Of a stretch of 64,000 bases of DNA, positions 18,762 through 27,977 are shown piece by piece; the stretch's first letter is position 1, and each line of letters starts with the position of its first letter. The DNA is taken from NCBI RefSeq assembly GCF_004328075.1, contig NZ_SJFN01000007.1, forward strand, positions 1 to 64,000, in the 5' to 3' direction. Below the pieces are notes generated by a model, which did no database searches, was not told the DNA's origin, and worked only from the letters and a program-made list of their open reading frames with translations. A program made the translations under genes and the position numbers. The DNA comes from Siculibacillus lacustris. Lineage in GTDB: Bacteria > Pseudomonadota > Alphaproteobacteria > Rhizobiales > Ancalomicrobiaceae.

Positions 18762-20351
18762 ATGAAGATCGACGGCGACATGCTGATCGGTGCCACGCGC
18801 CTGCACGGCGCCGAAGGCGACATCCACGCGATCGACCCGCGCAACGGCGAACGTCTCGCCCCGGCCTACGGCGGCGGCGGTCCGGACGAGGTGGCGCGCG
18901 CCTGTGCGCTCGCCGCCGCGGCCTTCGACGCGTACCGCGAGACCTCGCTCGCCGCCCGCGCCGGGTTCCTCGAAACCATCGCGCAGAACATCCTCGATCT
19001 CGGCGACGACCTGATCGAACGCGCTTCGGCCGAGACCGGCCTGCCGCGCGCGCGCATCGAAGGCGAGCGCGGGCGCACCGTCGGCCAGTTGCGGCTGTTC
19101 GCCGAGGAAGTCCGGCGCGGCGACTGGCTCGGCCTGCGCTTCGACACGCCGAGCCCCGAGCGCCGGCCCGCGCCGCGTCCCGATCTGCGCCTGCGCCACA
19201 TCCCGCTCGGACCGGTCGCGGTGTTCGGCGCCAGCAACTTCCCGCTCGCCTTCTCTGCGGCGGGCGGCGACACCGCCGCCGCGCTCGCCGCCGGTTGCCC
19301 GGTGGTGGTGAAGGCCCATTCGGCCCATCCCGGCACCTCCGAGATGGTCGGTTGCGCGATTCGGGCGGCGGTCGCCGCCTGCGGCCTGCCGGAGGGCGTG
19401 TTCTCGCTGCTGTTCGGCGCCGGCAGTTCGATGGGCACCGCGCTGGTCGCCCATCCGGCGATCAAGGCGGTCGGCTTCACCGGCTCGCGGCGCGCCGGCG
19501 TGGCCTTGATGGCGACCGCGGCGGCGCGCGCCGAGCCGATCCCGGTCTATGCCGAAATGAGCAGCATCAATCCGGTGTTCCTGTTGCCCGTGGCGCTCGC
19601 GGCCCGGGCGCCGGCGATCGCCGCCGGATTCGTCGCCTCGTTGGTTCTCGGCGCCGGGCAGTTCTGCACCAATCCCGGCCTGGTCCTCGCCGTCGGCGGT
19701 CCCGACCTCGACCGCTTCCTGACCGAGGCGGCGGCGGCGGTGGCGGCGGCTCCGGCGACCACCATGCTGACACCGGCGATCCACGCCGCCTACGACGCCG
19801 GCCGGCTGCGGCTCGGGGCGCATGCGGCGGTCGCAACCCTCGCCGAGGGTCGGCCGGCGCAGGGGCCGTTCGAGGGTCGACCGGCGCTGTTTGCGACCGA
19901 TGCGGCGCAGTTCCTCGCCGATCCGGTGCTGCAGGAGGAGACCTTCGGCGCGTCGTCGCTGGTGGTGCGCTGTCCCGACGTCGCCACGTTGCGGGCGGTG
20001 GCGGAGCGCCTCGACGGCCAACTGACCGCCACCCTGCAGATGGACGCGGGCGATCTCGACGACGCGCGGGCGCTGTTGCCGGTGCTCGAGCGGCGGGCCG
20101 GCCGCATTCTGGTCAACGGCTATCCGACCGGGGTCGAAGTCGGCCACGCCATGGTCCACGGCGGGCCGTTCCCGGCGACCTCGGACAGCCGCACCACTTC
20201 GGTCGGCACCCTGGCGATCCGCCGCTTCCTGCGCCCGGTCTGCTACCAGGACCTGCCGCAGGCCCTCCTGCCGGCGGCGCTGCGCGACGGCAATCCGCTC
20301 GGTCTGGCGCGGTCGGTCGACGGCGTCCCGATCGTCGCCCCAGCGATCTGA
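18762..20351 (+). CDS. Alpha-ketoglutarate semialdehyde dehydrogenase (2,5-dioxovalerate dehydrogenase), class III-like
   Basis: The 529-residue aldehyde dehydrogenase shows the catalytic set Asn159 (FGASNFP), Glu265 (YAEMSSINP) and Cys302 (GQFCTNPG). The motifs [16 protein letters not shown] and the [24 protein letters not shown]-terminal stretch are characteristic of 2,5-dioxovalerate dehydrogenases rather than generic aldehyde dehydrogenases. It would oxidize 2-oxoglutarate semialdehyde to 2-oxoglutarate with NAD(P)+, passing the pathway into the TCA cycle. It is the last gene of the UxaA-GntR-FAH operon. Confidence 0.9.
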   Translation: MKIDGDMLIGATRLHGAEGDIHAIDPRNGERLAPAYGGGGPDEVARACALAAAAFDAYRETSLAARAGFLETIAQNILDLGDDLIERASAETGLPRARIEGERGRTVGQLRLFAEEVRRGDWLGLRFDTPSPERRPAPRPDLRLRHIPLGPVAVFGASNFPLAFSAAGGDTAAALAAGCPVVVKAHSAHPGTSEMVGCAIRAAVAACGLPEGVFSLLFGAGSSMGTALVAHPAIKAVGFTGSRRAGVALMATAAARAEPIPVYAEMSSINPVFLLPVALAARAPAIAAGFVASLVLGAGQFCTNPGLVLAVGGPDLDRFLTEAAAAVAAAPATTMLTPAIHAAYDAGRLRLGAHAAVATLAEGRPAQGPFEGRPALFATDAAQFLADPVLQEETFGASSLVVRCPDVATLRAVAERLDGQLTATLQMDAGDLDDARALLPVLERRAGRILVNGYPTGVEVGHAMVHGGPFPATSDSRTTSVGTLAIRRFLRPVCYQDLPQALLPAALRDGNPLGLARSVDGVPIVAPAI

Positions 20352-20365
20352 GGCGCGACCGACCA

Positions 20366-20397
20366 CGGCCGCTCGTCCTCGAAGGCGCGAGCGGCCG
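20366..20397. terminator. GC-rich hairpin between convergent genes
   Basis: Perfect 10-base arms at 20366-20375 and 20388-20397 flank a 12-base loop, in the 64-base gap between the dehydrogenase stop and the stop of the convergent oxidoreductase gene. There is no T run on either strand, so it may be a bidirectional pause or processing structure rather than a classical terminator. Confidence 0.4.
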
Positions 20398-20415
20398 TCG
20401 CGGCCGCAGCGCGGC

Positions 20416-21327
20416 TCAACCGGGCTCGGCGAGATCGACGCCGTGGGTCAGCGCCTGCGCTTCGATCAGCGAGGCGATGAAGTGGTCGTGGAATCCCTGG
20501 ACGCTGGCCTGGGTGAACATCTGCTTGACCGCCCCGCCGACCACGCTGACGGCGCCGACCTCCTCGGCCATGTGGGCGTAATAGCGCTGGTCCTTCAGGG
20601 CATTGCCGAGTTGAAACCGCACCCCGTCGAAGTGCCCGGCCAGTGCCTGGGGCAGCAGCCGGTCGACGAGCGGGCTGTAGAGCGGCCCGGCGCGGACGAG
20701 CCGGTAGAGAGTGTCGCCGTCGACCTCGGCGCGCGCCGCCGTGACCAGCGCCTCGGCATAGAGCGCGACCGTGCCGCCGATCAGGAAGTTGCTGATCAGT
20801 TTGAGCTTGTGGCCCGAGCCGGTCGGACCGGCATGGAAGACGTTCTCGCAGAAGCAGGCGAGGATCGGCGTGAGCCGCGCGACCACCGCTTCGCTGCCGC
20901 CGACCAGGATGTTGAGGCGGCCGGCCTCGGCGTCGGCCGGGGTGCGGGTCAGCGGCGCATCGACCAGGGTGGCGCCGCGCGCGGCGAATTCGGCGGCGAG
21001 ACGCAGCGTCGAGGCCGGTTCGCTGGTCGAGCAGTCGACCACGGTCAGGCCGGGACGGGCGGCCTCCAGGATGCCGCCGGCGCCGCGGCACAGGGCTTCG
21101 ACCTGGGGCGATCCGGTCACGCACAGGAACAGCACGTCGCCGGCCGCGGCGACTTCGGCCGGGTTCGCGGCCTCGGTCGCGCCCTGCCCGACCAGATCGT
21201 CGATCGGCGCGCGGTTGCGATGGCCGACCACGGTGAGCCGGTGCCCGCCGGCGAGGAGAGTGCGCCCGATTCCATGGCCCATCAGGCCGACCCCGATGAG
21301 TCCGAGCCGCGGCTTCGCTTCCGACAT
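20416..21327 (-). CDS. NAD(P)-dependent beta-hydroxyacid dehydrogenase (3-hydroxyisobutyrate dehydrogenase family)
   Basis: ATG 21327 is preferred over GTG 21333 because AGAGGA lies seven bases before it; the product has 303 residues. Residues ~7-20 form the dinucleotide site GLIGVGLMGHGIG. Later come the family segments VDAPLTRTPADAEAGRLNILVGG and, with the catalytic Lys, GPTGSGHKLKLISNFL. The family includes tartronate semialdehyde reductase, 3-hydroxyisobutyrate dehydrogenase and related enzymes. It is convergent with the KGSA dehydrogenase gene and its upstream region holds the third GntR-type operator, so it may belong to the same sugar-acid regulon. Confidence 0.88.
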   Translation of the reverse strand: MSEAKPRLGLIGVGLMGHGIGRTLLAGGHRLTVVGHRNRAPIDDLVGQGATEAANPAEVAAAGDVLFLCVTGSPQVEALCRGAGGILEAARPGLTVVDCSTSEPASTLRLAAEFAARGATLVDAPLTRTPADAEAGRLNILVGGSEAVVARLTPILACFCENVFHAGPTGSGHKLKLISNFLIGGTVALYAEALVTAARAEVDGDTLYRLVRAGPLYSPLVDRLLPQALAGHFDGVRFQLGNALKDQRYYAHMAEEVGAVSVVGGAVKQMFTQASVQGFHDHFIASLIEAQALTHGVDLAEPG

Positions 21328-21480
21328 CGTCACGTCCTCTGGTCTCTGGCGGGCGGCTCCGGCGGGAGGCCGAATCGAACCGCCCGGAAGGGCCGGCGCA
21401 GGGCACGGCGTCGTCGCGGCGCAAGCCCGTCGCGGCGGGTGGGGGGGGCGAGAATCGTTCGCAGATGATGGTCGTTCGCC

Positions 21481-21512
21481 TTGACAGGAATGCTAACATG
21501 TAAGCATGTTAG
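21481..21512. promoter_or_regulatory. Predicted GntR operator (copy 3) with overlapping promoter
   Basis: TTGACA (21481-21486) is followed closely by TGCTAACATGTAAGCATGTT (21491-21510), which matches the elements at 11929 and 14611 at most positions. CTAACATG (21493-21500) and CATGTTAG (21505-21512) form perfect 8-base inverted arms. It lies between the minus-strand oxidoreductase and the plus-strand Ldh_2 remnant, so it could control either. Confidence 0.68.
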
Positions 21513-21557
21513 TTGCAACGAAGGCACCGACCGTGCCTTCCTCGTGGCGAGCGGACG

Positions 21558-22229
21558 ATGATGCGGAGCAGTGACGATCATCCCCATCGGCTCGACGCGG
21601 CCCCCGGGCGTGCGGCGCCGCTTCGGGACGCCGAGCCGCCGAGATCGGCAATCGCGACGGATCGGGCGCGCCGACCGTCCGGCGGCGAGTCCGCCCCGAC
21701 TTCGGCCCGTCGCCATTCGCCGGCCGCGCTGACGGCCTTCGCCCGATCGCTGCCGATCGCCGTCGGAGCGCCGGACGACCGCGTCCCGGCGGTCGCCGAG
21801 ATACTGGTAGAGGGCGATCTCCTCGGGCACACGACCCATGGACTGCAACTCCTCGCCGCCCATTTCGGCGAGATCGAGCGTGGCGCGATGCGGGTCGAGG
21901 GAGAGCCCACCGTGCTCGGCGGCTCCGGCCGCGCCGATCGACCGACCGGCCGGAGTGCGGCGGTGTTCCTCGAGATCTTCGATCCCGCCGCCTTCGGCGG
22001 GCTCGACGCCTTCCGGCGCGAGACCGGGTGGCTGGCGGAGGCCGCCCGCGCGGTGCCGGCCCGCCCCGGCGGATCCTCGCTGCGGATGCCCGGCGAAGCC
22101 GCCCTGCGGCGGCGGCGGGACCAGATGCGCGACGGCATCGCCCTCCACCCCGGCATCCTGCCGGGGCTGACGCCGTGGGCCGAACGGTTCGCCGTTGCGC
22201 TGCCCGGTGCCGTCGGCGCCGCCGACTGA
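21558..22229 (+). pseudogene. Ldh_2-family (malate/L-lactate dehydrogenase type) remnant with an internal deletion
   Basis: An open frame of about 223 residues contains two separated parts of an Ldh_2-family oxidoreductase. The N-terminal part (about 21718-21930) includes AEILVEGDLLGHTTHGLQLL. The C-terminal part (about 21957-22229) includes VFLEIFDPAAFGGLDAFRRETGWLAEAARA and ALHPGILPGLTPWAER. The roughly 200 central residues that hold the NAD site and most of the catalytic sequence in this family (usual length about 330-350) are absent, and the two ends join in frame at EPTVLGG/SAAVFLEIF. The region before 21718 is Arg/Pro-rich and unlike the family start. A working enzyme is unlikely. It still follows a GntR-type promoter, so it was probably part of the sugar-acid regulon. 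Confidence 0.75.
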
Positions 22230-22314
22230 TCCCCGCCCCGCGCAGACGGGACGGGTCGTGGGCGGAGGCGCCCATGTGAAACCATAAGAAAAACGAGACG
22301 ACAGGGAGAGCAAA

Positions 22315-23316
22315 ATGCTCAAGAAGGCGCTTCTGATCCTGACCATCCTGACGCCGGCGCAAGCCTTCGCTCAGTCGACGCCGGTGGCGATGTGCTACAG
22401 CTGCCCCGAGGAATGGGCCGACTGGGGCAGCGAACTGCGCGCCATCAAGAAGGCGATCGGCATCACCGTGCCGGCCGACGCCAAGAACTCCGGTCAGGCG
22501 TTGTCGCAGATCGTCGCCGAGCGCAACAATCCGGTCGCCGACTTCGCCAACATGGGCATCACCTTCGGCATCCAGGCCAAGAAGCTCGGCGTCACCGAAG
22601 CCTACAAACCGGCCCATTTCGACGAGATTCCGGCCGAGCTGAAGGATCCCGACGGCCACTGGTACACGATCCACACCGGCGCGGTCGGCTTCTTCATCAA
22701 CAAGGACGCGCTCGGCAACCACCCGATGCCGCAGTCCTGGGCCGATCTGCTCAAGCCCGAATATGCCGGTCTGGTCGGCTACTACGACCCGACCAGCGCC
22801 TTCATCGGCTTCATGTCGGGGATGGCGGTCAACACCGCGCTCGGCGGTTCGGTCGACAATTTCGACCCCGGCATCGCCTATTTCCAGCAGTTGAAGAAGA
22901 ACGCGCCGATCGTCGTCAACCAGAGCTCCTACGCCCGCGTGCTCTCCGGCGAGATCCCGATCCTGATCGATGCCGACTTCAACGCCTATCGCGGCAAGTA
23001 CCGGGACAAGGCCAACGTCGACTTCGTCATCCCCAAGGAAGGCTCGCTGCCGGTGCCCTACGTGATGGTGATGGTGAAGGGCGCACCGCACGCCGAGAAC
23101 GCCAAGAAGGCGCTCGACTTCATCATGTCCGACCAGGGCCAGGCGGTGTGGGGCGATGCCTTCCTCAAGCCGATCCGACCGGCGGCCCTGTCGACCGAAG
23201 CGGCGGCGAAGTTCCTGCCGGCCTCCGACTATGCGCGGGTCAAGTCGGTCGACTTCGCCAAGGTGGCCGAAGCGCAGAAGCCGTTCGCGGCCCGCTATCT
23301 CGCCGACGTGCGCTGA
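22315..23316 (+). CDS. ABC transporter periplasmic substrate-binding protein
   Basis: The 333-residue protein has an N-terminal signal peptide (MLKKALLILTILTPAQAFAQS, cleavage likely after AFA). The mature chain is a type II periplasmic binding fold of the iron/2-aminoethylphosphonate/spermidine-like class, with MCYSCPEEWADWGSEL at its start and MPQSWADLLKPEYAGLVGYYDPTS in the middle. AGGGAGAG precedes the ATG. It is followed by two permease genes and an ATPase gene in one run to 26086. The ligand is not evident. Confidence 0.88.
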   Translation: MLKKALLILTILTPAQAFAQSTPVAMCYSCPEEWADWGSELRAIKKAIGITVPADAKNSGQALSQIVAERNNPVADFANMGITFGIQAKKLGVTEAYKPAHFDEIPAELKDPDGHWYTIHTGAVGFFINKDALGNHPMPQSWADLLKPEYAGLVGYYDPTSAFIGFMSGMAVNTALGGSVDNFDPGIAYFQQLKKNAPIVVNQSSYARVLSGEIPILIDADFNAYRGKYRDKANVDFVIPKEGSLPVPYVMVMVKGAPHAENAKKALDFIMSDQGQAVWGDAFLKPIRPAALSTEAAAKFLPASDYARVKSVDFAKVAEAQKPFAARYLADVR

Positions 23317-23337
23317 CCTCGTCGCAAGGAGACCGTC

Positions 23338-24213
23338 ATGACCAGCATCGCCGCTGTCGTCGAGAGGGCGCCGGTCTCTCCCGGCGCCGACCCGCGGGCG
23401 CGTGAGAACGTCCTTCTGTTGCTTCTCATCACGCCCGCCATCGTCGTCTTCTCGGCCTTCTGGCTGCTGCCGATCGCGCGGTTGGTCGCGCTCGGCGCCA
23501 GCGGCGAGGCGGGCATCGAGACCTATCTCTCGGTGCTCACCAACGGGCGCTATGCCTCGAGCCTGCTCCAGACACTCGCCCTGTCGGGTCTGGTGACGTT
23601 GACGACCCTGGCGATCGCGGTGATCAGCGGGCTGTTCCTGGTGCGCCAGGACTTCTTCGGCCGCAGCGCGCTGGTGGCGGTGATGACCCTGCCGCTGGCC
23701 TTTCCGGGCGTGGTGATCGGTCTGATGGTGATCATGCTCGGCGGCCGTCAGGGCATCGTCGGCGACGTGTCGGTGGCGCTGTTCGGCGTCAAGACGGTGT
23801 TCGCCTACAACATGGTCGGGCTGTTCGTCGGCTACGTCTACTTCTCGATCCCGCGCGTCATCCTGACGGTGATGGCGGCGGCCGAGAAGCTCGACATCCA
23901 GCTCGAGGAGGCGGCGCGGTCGCTCGGCGCCACGCCGCCGATGGTGTTTCGGGACGTCATCCTTCCCGGCCTGCAGCCGGCGCTGATCTCGTCGGGCGCG
24001 ATCTGCTTCGCCACTTCGATGGGAGCTTTCGGCACCGCCTTCACACTCAACGCCGGCGCCAGCGTGCTGCCGATGCTGATCTATACCGAGTTCACGCTCA
24101 ACGCGAACATCGCGGTGGCGGCGGCGCTGAGCGTCGTCCTCGGTCTGATCACCTGGGCGGTGCTGGCGCTGGCTCGGAGCTTCGCCGGTTCCGGCGTCTC
24201 GGCAGCGGGGTGA
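23338..24213 (+). CDS. ABC transporter permease
   Basis: The 291-residue inner-membrane protein has about six hydrophobic segments. The ATPase-coupling EAA-type loop is seen as LEEAARSLGATPPMVFRDVILPGLQPALISSG around residues 185-215. The N-terminal ~25 residues are cytoplasmic (PVSPGADPRARENVLLL). It pairs with the next permease gene to form the channel of the importer whose binding protein is encoded just upstream. Confidence 0.9.
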   Translation: MTSIAAVVERAPVSPGADPRARENVLLLLLITPAIVVFSAFWLLPIARLVALGASGEAGIETYLSVLTNGRYASSLLQTLALSGLVTLTTLAIAVISGLFLVRQDFFGRSALVAVMTLPLAFPGVVIGLMVIMLGGRQGIVGDVSVALFGVKTVFAYNMVGLFVGYVYFSIPRVILTVMAAAEKLDIQLEEAARSLGATPPMVFRDVILPGLQPALISSGAICFATSMGAFGTAFTLNAGASVLPMLIYTEFTLNANIAVAAALSVVLGLITWAVLALARSFAGSGVSAAG

Positions 24214-24218
24214 GGATC

Positions 24219-25046
24219 ATGCGTCACGGTATCGGCTTCTGGCTGCAACTCGGCTTCACCCTGCTGGTCTCGGCCTTCCTGATGGTCCCGATCGGCATGT
24301 CGATCCTCGCCGGCTTCACCGAGAACTACTTTCGCGGCCCCTCCAGCGGGTTGACCACCCGGTGGATCGTCGAGGTGTGGGAGCGTTACGGCGACAACAT
24401 CTTCCTGTCGCTCGGCATCGCCGCGTCGTGCCTGGTGGTGACGATCCTGATCGGGGTGCCCGCCGCCTATGTGCTGGCCAAGCGCCAGTCGCGGCTGTCG
24501 CGGATGTTCGAGGAACTGATCATCCTGCCGGTGGCGATCCCCGGTCTCGCCACGGCGCTGGCGTTGGTGATGCTCTACGGCACCTTCGGCGGCTTCCGAT
24601 CCAGCTGGACCTTCGTGCTGGTCGGACACGTGCTCTACACCCTCCCCTTCATGGTGCGATCGGTGCTGGCGGTGTTGTCGTCGATCGATCTGCGCACCCT
24701 GGAGGAGGGCGCCGCCAGCCTCGGGGCGGGATTCTGGACGCGCTTCTGGACCATCGTCCTGCCCAATGCCGGTTCGGGCATCCTCGCCGGCTCGCTGATG
24801 GTGACGACCCTGTCGATCGGCGAGTTCAACCTGACCCTGCTGCTCACCACGCCCTTCACCCAGACCATCCCGGTCGGGTTGGCGGTCGCCTACACCAACG
24901 CGCGCCTCGAACTGGGCAGCGCCTACACCGTGCTGTTCTTCGCCATGATCATTCCGCTGCTGGTCGCGATGCAGATCTGGGGCAACCCGTCGCGGACATC
25001 GACCAAGCGTAAGCGCCGTGCCCTCGAAAAGGTGGTTTCGCCATGA
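24219..25046 (+). CDS. ABC transporter permease
   Basis: The 275-residue protein has six predicted membrane helices and the EAA loop LEEGAASLGAGFWTRFWTIVLPNAGSGI. ATG 24219 lies six bases after the previous stop; an alternative GTG at 24210 overlaps that stop and would add three residues. The stop overlaps the ATPase start by four bases, which implies translational coupling. It is the second half of the heterodimeric channel. Confidence 0.9.
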   Translation: MRHGIGFWLQLGFTLLVSAFLMVPIGMSILAGFTENYFRGPSSGLTTRWIVEVWERYGDNIFLSLGIAASCLVVTILIGVPAAYVLAKRQSRLSRMFEELIILPVAIPGLATALALVMLYGTFGGFRSSWTFVLVGHVLYTLPFMVRSVLAVLSSIDLRTLEEGAASLGAGFWTRFWTIVLPNAGSGILAGSLMVTTLSIGEFNLTLLLTTPFTQTIPVGLAVAYTNARLELGSAYTVLFFAMIIPLLVAMQIWGNPSRTSTKRKRRALEKVVSP

Positions 25047-26086
25047 TCCGCAAGATGGACTCGAGCCCGATTCGGTTGCGCAACTGCAGCAAGACCTATG
25101 GCGACGGCACGATCGCCGTCGGCCCGGTCGACATCGAGATCGCCGCCGGCGAGACCGTGGTGATCCTCGGCCCCTCGGGCTGCGGCAAGACCACGACGCT
25201 GCGGATGATGGCGGGGCTGGAAATGCCCGACCCCGGCGGCCACGTGCTGTTCGGCGCCGACGACGTCACCCGGCTGCCGATCGAGAAGCGCAACGTCGGC
25301 ATGGTGTTCCAGAGCTACGCGCTGTTTCCCAATCTCGACGTGCTGGAGAACATCGCCTACGGCCTACGGGTGCGCGGCATCGGCCTCGCCGAGCGCTCGG
25401 CGCGGGCGCGCGAAATGATGGGCATGATGCGGCTCGAGCCCTTCGCCGAGCGCCGGATCGACCAGTTGTCGGGCGGCCAGAAGCAGCGGGTGGCACTGGC
25501 CCGCGCCCTGGCGATCCAACCGCGGGCGCTGCTGCTCGACGAGGCGCTGACCGCGCTCGACGCCAAGCTGCGCGACACGCTGCGCACCGAGATCGACGTC
25601 CTGCTGCGGCGGCTCGGCATCACCACGGTCTATGTCACCCACGACCAGGAAGAGGCGATGTCGCTCGGCGACCGCATCATCGTCATGGATCGCGGCAAGA
25701 TCGTCCAGATCGGATCGCCGCGCGAGATCTACCACCGCCCGGGGTGCCGCTTCGTCGCCGAGTTCGTCGGCACCATGAACCGGCTGCCCGGCGAGGTGCG
25801 CGACGGCCAGTTCGTCACCAAGTCGGGGCGCATTCCCTGCCGCCACCTCGATCCCGACTGCCGCGAGGTGATGTTCCGCCCGGAGAGCGTCACCATCGCC
25901 GACCCGGCCGAGTGCGACCTCACCGGCCGCGTCGCCGCCACCTTCTTCCTCGGCGATCGCACGCGTCTGGTAGTCGACGGTATCGGCGACCAGCCGGTGA
26001 TCGTCGAATCGGAGAGCGCCGGGGAGTTCGTGGTCGACCAGATCGTCCACCTCAAGGTGCGTTCGGCCGCCGTCCATGCCTTCTGA
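25043..26086 (+). CDS. ABC transporter ATP-binding protein
   Basis: The 347-residue ATPase has Walker A GPSGCGKTT, Q-loop MVFQSYALFP, signature LSGGQKQR, Walker B ALLLDEALTALD and switch His in YVTHDQEEAM. The D-loop region reads EALTALD instead of the common EPLSNLD. The C-terminal ~100 residues form a TOBE-like regulatory domain (VMFRPESVTIADPAE). It powers the importer of genes 22315-25046 and is followed after 10 bases by a hydrolase gene. Confidence 0.93.
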   Translation: MIRKMDSSPIRLRNCSKTYGDGTIAVGPVDIEIAAGETVVILGPSGCGKTTTLRMMAGLEMPDPGGHVLFGADDVTRLPIEKRNVGMVFQSYALFPNLDVLENIAYGLRVRGIGLAERSARAREMMGMMRLEPFAERRIDQLSGGQKQRVALARALAIQPRALLLDEALTALDAKLRDTLRTEIDVLLRRLGITTVYVTHDQEEAMSLGDRIIVMDRGKIVQIGSPREIYHRPGCRFVAEFVGTMNRLPGEVRDGQFVTKSGRIPCRHLDPDCREVMFRPESVTIADPAECDLTGRVAATFFLGDRTRLVVDGIGDQPVIVESESAGEFVVDQIVHLKVRSAAVHAF

Positions 26087-26096
26087 GGAGCCCTCC

Positions 26097-26909
26097 ATGT
26101 CCCGAACGAACTCCGACGCGACAGTCCCCCCGCGGCTCGACACCCTGGTCATCGGCGTGACGCTGTTCCACCTCGGCTCGCTCTACAACGACCAGTCGAC
26201 CATGACCTTTCGCCGCGGCATGGGCACCCGGGTCGAGATCCCGGTGACCGGCGCCTTCATCGAGATGGCCGACGGCGAGCACATCCTGTTCGACACGGGC
26301 ATGCTGCCGCCGGGCTGGGAGGGCCACGCGCCGCCGCCGCGCGTTCTGTCGATGATCGCCAATTACGGACCGCAGGACGACATCCGCGCCCGGCTCGGCG
26401 AGATCGGCCGCACCACCGACGACGTGAAGATGGTGATCAACAGCCATTTCCACTGGGACCATTCGGGCGCCAACCGACTGTTCGACAAGGCGCGGGTGTT
26501 CATCCAGCTGAGCGAATACCGCTTCGCCTGCCTGCCGGACACCTTCATCGAAGGGCCCTACATCGGCAACTTCCTGGAGAAGGACCGGCCGTTCGAGCTG
26601 CTCGAGGGCGATCGAGTGATCAAGCCCGGGATCGCCGTGCTCACCACCCCGGGCCACACCCCCGGCCACCAGTCGCTGCTGGTGCGGCTGCCGTCGGGAC
26701 GGACGATGATCTTCACCGGCGACGCGCTGTCGTGTCCGGCCAACCTCCACCCGCAGACGCCGCCCGGCAACGCCCATTGCCTGGAGCACGCCGTCGCCTC
26801 GATCAACCGGCTGAAGATGCTGGCCGACTTCCTCGACGGCGACCTCGTGATCTGCCACGACCCGGCGTTCTGGGAGACCTGGCGACCGGCGCCACACTGC
26901 TACGTCTGA
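26097..26909 (+). CDS. Metallo-beta-lactamase-fold hydrolase, N-acyl-homoserine-lactonase-like
   Basis: ATG 26097 follows GAGGAG. The 270-residue protein carries the metal motif HxHxDH at 117-122 (HFHWDH), then TPGHTPGHQSLL (third His), FTGDALS (bridging Asp) and ICHDPAFW (last His). The overall layout matches the AiiA-like lactonase branch, which opens lactone rings. Because it is coupled to an ABC importer with no LuxI/LuxR gene nearby, it more likely hydrolyses the imported compound or a derived lactone than quorum signals. Confidence 0.82.
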   Translation: MSRTNSDATVPPRLDTLVIGVTLFHLGSLYNDQSTMTFRRGMGTRVEIPVTGAFIEMADGEHILFDTGMLPPGWEGHAPPPRVLSMIANYGPQDDIRARLGEIGRTTDDVKMVINSHFHWDHSGANRLFDKARVFIQLSEYRFACLPDTFIEGPYIGNFLEKDRPFELLEGDRVIKPGIAVLTTPGHTPGHQSLLVRLPSGRTMIFTGDALSCPANLHPQTPPGNAHCLEHAVASINRLKMLADFLDGDLVICHDPAFWETWRPAPHCYV

Positions 26910-27095
26910 CGTGGGTCTCGAAGGGCCGGCCCGGCGCCGGCCACGCCGTCGACCTCGTCCCGGGGGATGCCCTCGCTTCGAACAGGTCGCCGATCGCCGG
27001 CACCCGTGCGGTCTGGGCAGCGTCGGTCTCGCGAGGTAGGTTGCGGCGACGAGTGGCACCGGCTGTCGGCGACGCGACTCTCGACGGGATGGACG

Positions 27096-27977
27096 ATGCT
27101 CCTCATTTCCAGTTTGGCGGCGGTGATCGCGCCGGCGTTCCTGATCTCGCTGATCGGCTTCGTCTGGGCCAAACGCGGATTGCCGTTCGATCAGACCATG
27201 ATCACCCACCTGATGACCATGGTCGCGGCGCCCAGCCTGGTGTTTTCGATCTTCACCAAGATGCACCTGCCGCTCGCCGATGTCGCGACGATGGCCGCGG
27301 CGACGATCCTCTGCATGCTGATCTTCGGCGTGGTCGGGGCGATCGGACTGCGCCTCGCCGGACTTTCGGCCCGCGTCTTCCTGCCGTCCCTGATCTTCCC
27401 GAACGTCGGCAACATGGGGCTCCCGGTCTGCTTCTTCGCCTTCGGCGACGCCGGCATGACGCTGGCCATGGTCTATTTCGCCGTTTCGGTGATCGGTCAG
27501 TTCACGGTGGGTCCGGCGCTCGCCGCGGGTCGGTTCGAAGCGCGCACCCTGCTGCGACTGCCGTTCGTCTACGTGATGATCCTGTCGATCGCCCTGCAAA
27601 TCTGGGAGATCCGGCCGCCCGCCTGGCTGACCAACACCACCGATCTCGCCGGCGCGATCGCCGTGCCGATGATGTTGTTGTCCCTGGGCGTCGCCCTGGC
27701 GCAGTTGAAGGTGGCGCGATTCGGGCGGGCGACCGTGCTGTCGCTCGCCCGCATCGGCGGCGGCGGCCTGACCGGTTGGGCGGTGGCCGCCGCCTTCGGG
27801 CTCGCCGGGCCGGCCCGCGGCGCACCGATCATCGAGAGCGCCATGCCGGTCGCGGTGTTCAACTATCTGTTCGCCAGCCTCTACGGCAACGAACCGGAAG
27901 AAGTCGCCGGGATGATCCTGGTGTCGACCGCGCTCGCCTATGTCGGACTGCCGTTCCTGATCGCCGCCCTGATGTGA
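27096..27977 (+). CDS. Auxin efflux carrier (AEC) family transporter
   Basis: The 293-residue protein begins at ATG 27096, after which hydrophobic helices start at once; the open frame upstream is Arg-rich and not family-like. It has about ten membrane segments, with the AEC signatures FPNVGNMGLPVCFFAFGD and PMMLLSLGVALAQL and the C-terminal ESAMPVAVFNYLFASLYG. Bacterial members move malonate, malate and other organic acids. It stands alone, 186 bases after the hydrolase gene, with no linked enzyme that would reveal its substrate. Confidence 0.9.
   Translation: MLLISSLAAVIAPAFLISLIGFVWAKRGLPFDQTMITHLMTMVAAPSLVFSIFTKMHLPLADVATMAAATILCMLIFGVVGAIGLRLAGLSARVFLPSLIFPNVGNMGLPVCFFAFGDAGMTLAMVYFAVSVIGQFTVGPALAAGRFEARTLLRLPFVYVMILSIALQIWEIRPPAWLTNTTDLAGAIAVPMMLLSLGVALAQLKVARFGRATVLSLARIGGGGLTGWAVAAAFGLAGPARGAPIIESAMPVAVFNYLFASLYGNEPEEVAGMILVSTALAYVGLPFLIAALM

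Noticed and set aside
26097-26909. Quorum-quenching lactonase
   Set aside because: The fold fits, but there are no quorum-sensing genes nearby and it is coupled to an ABC importer. Kept as a general hydrolase.
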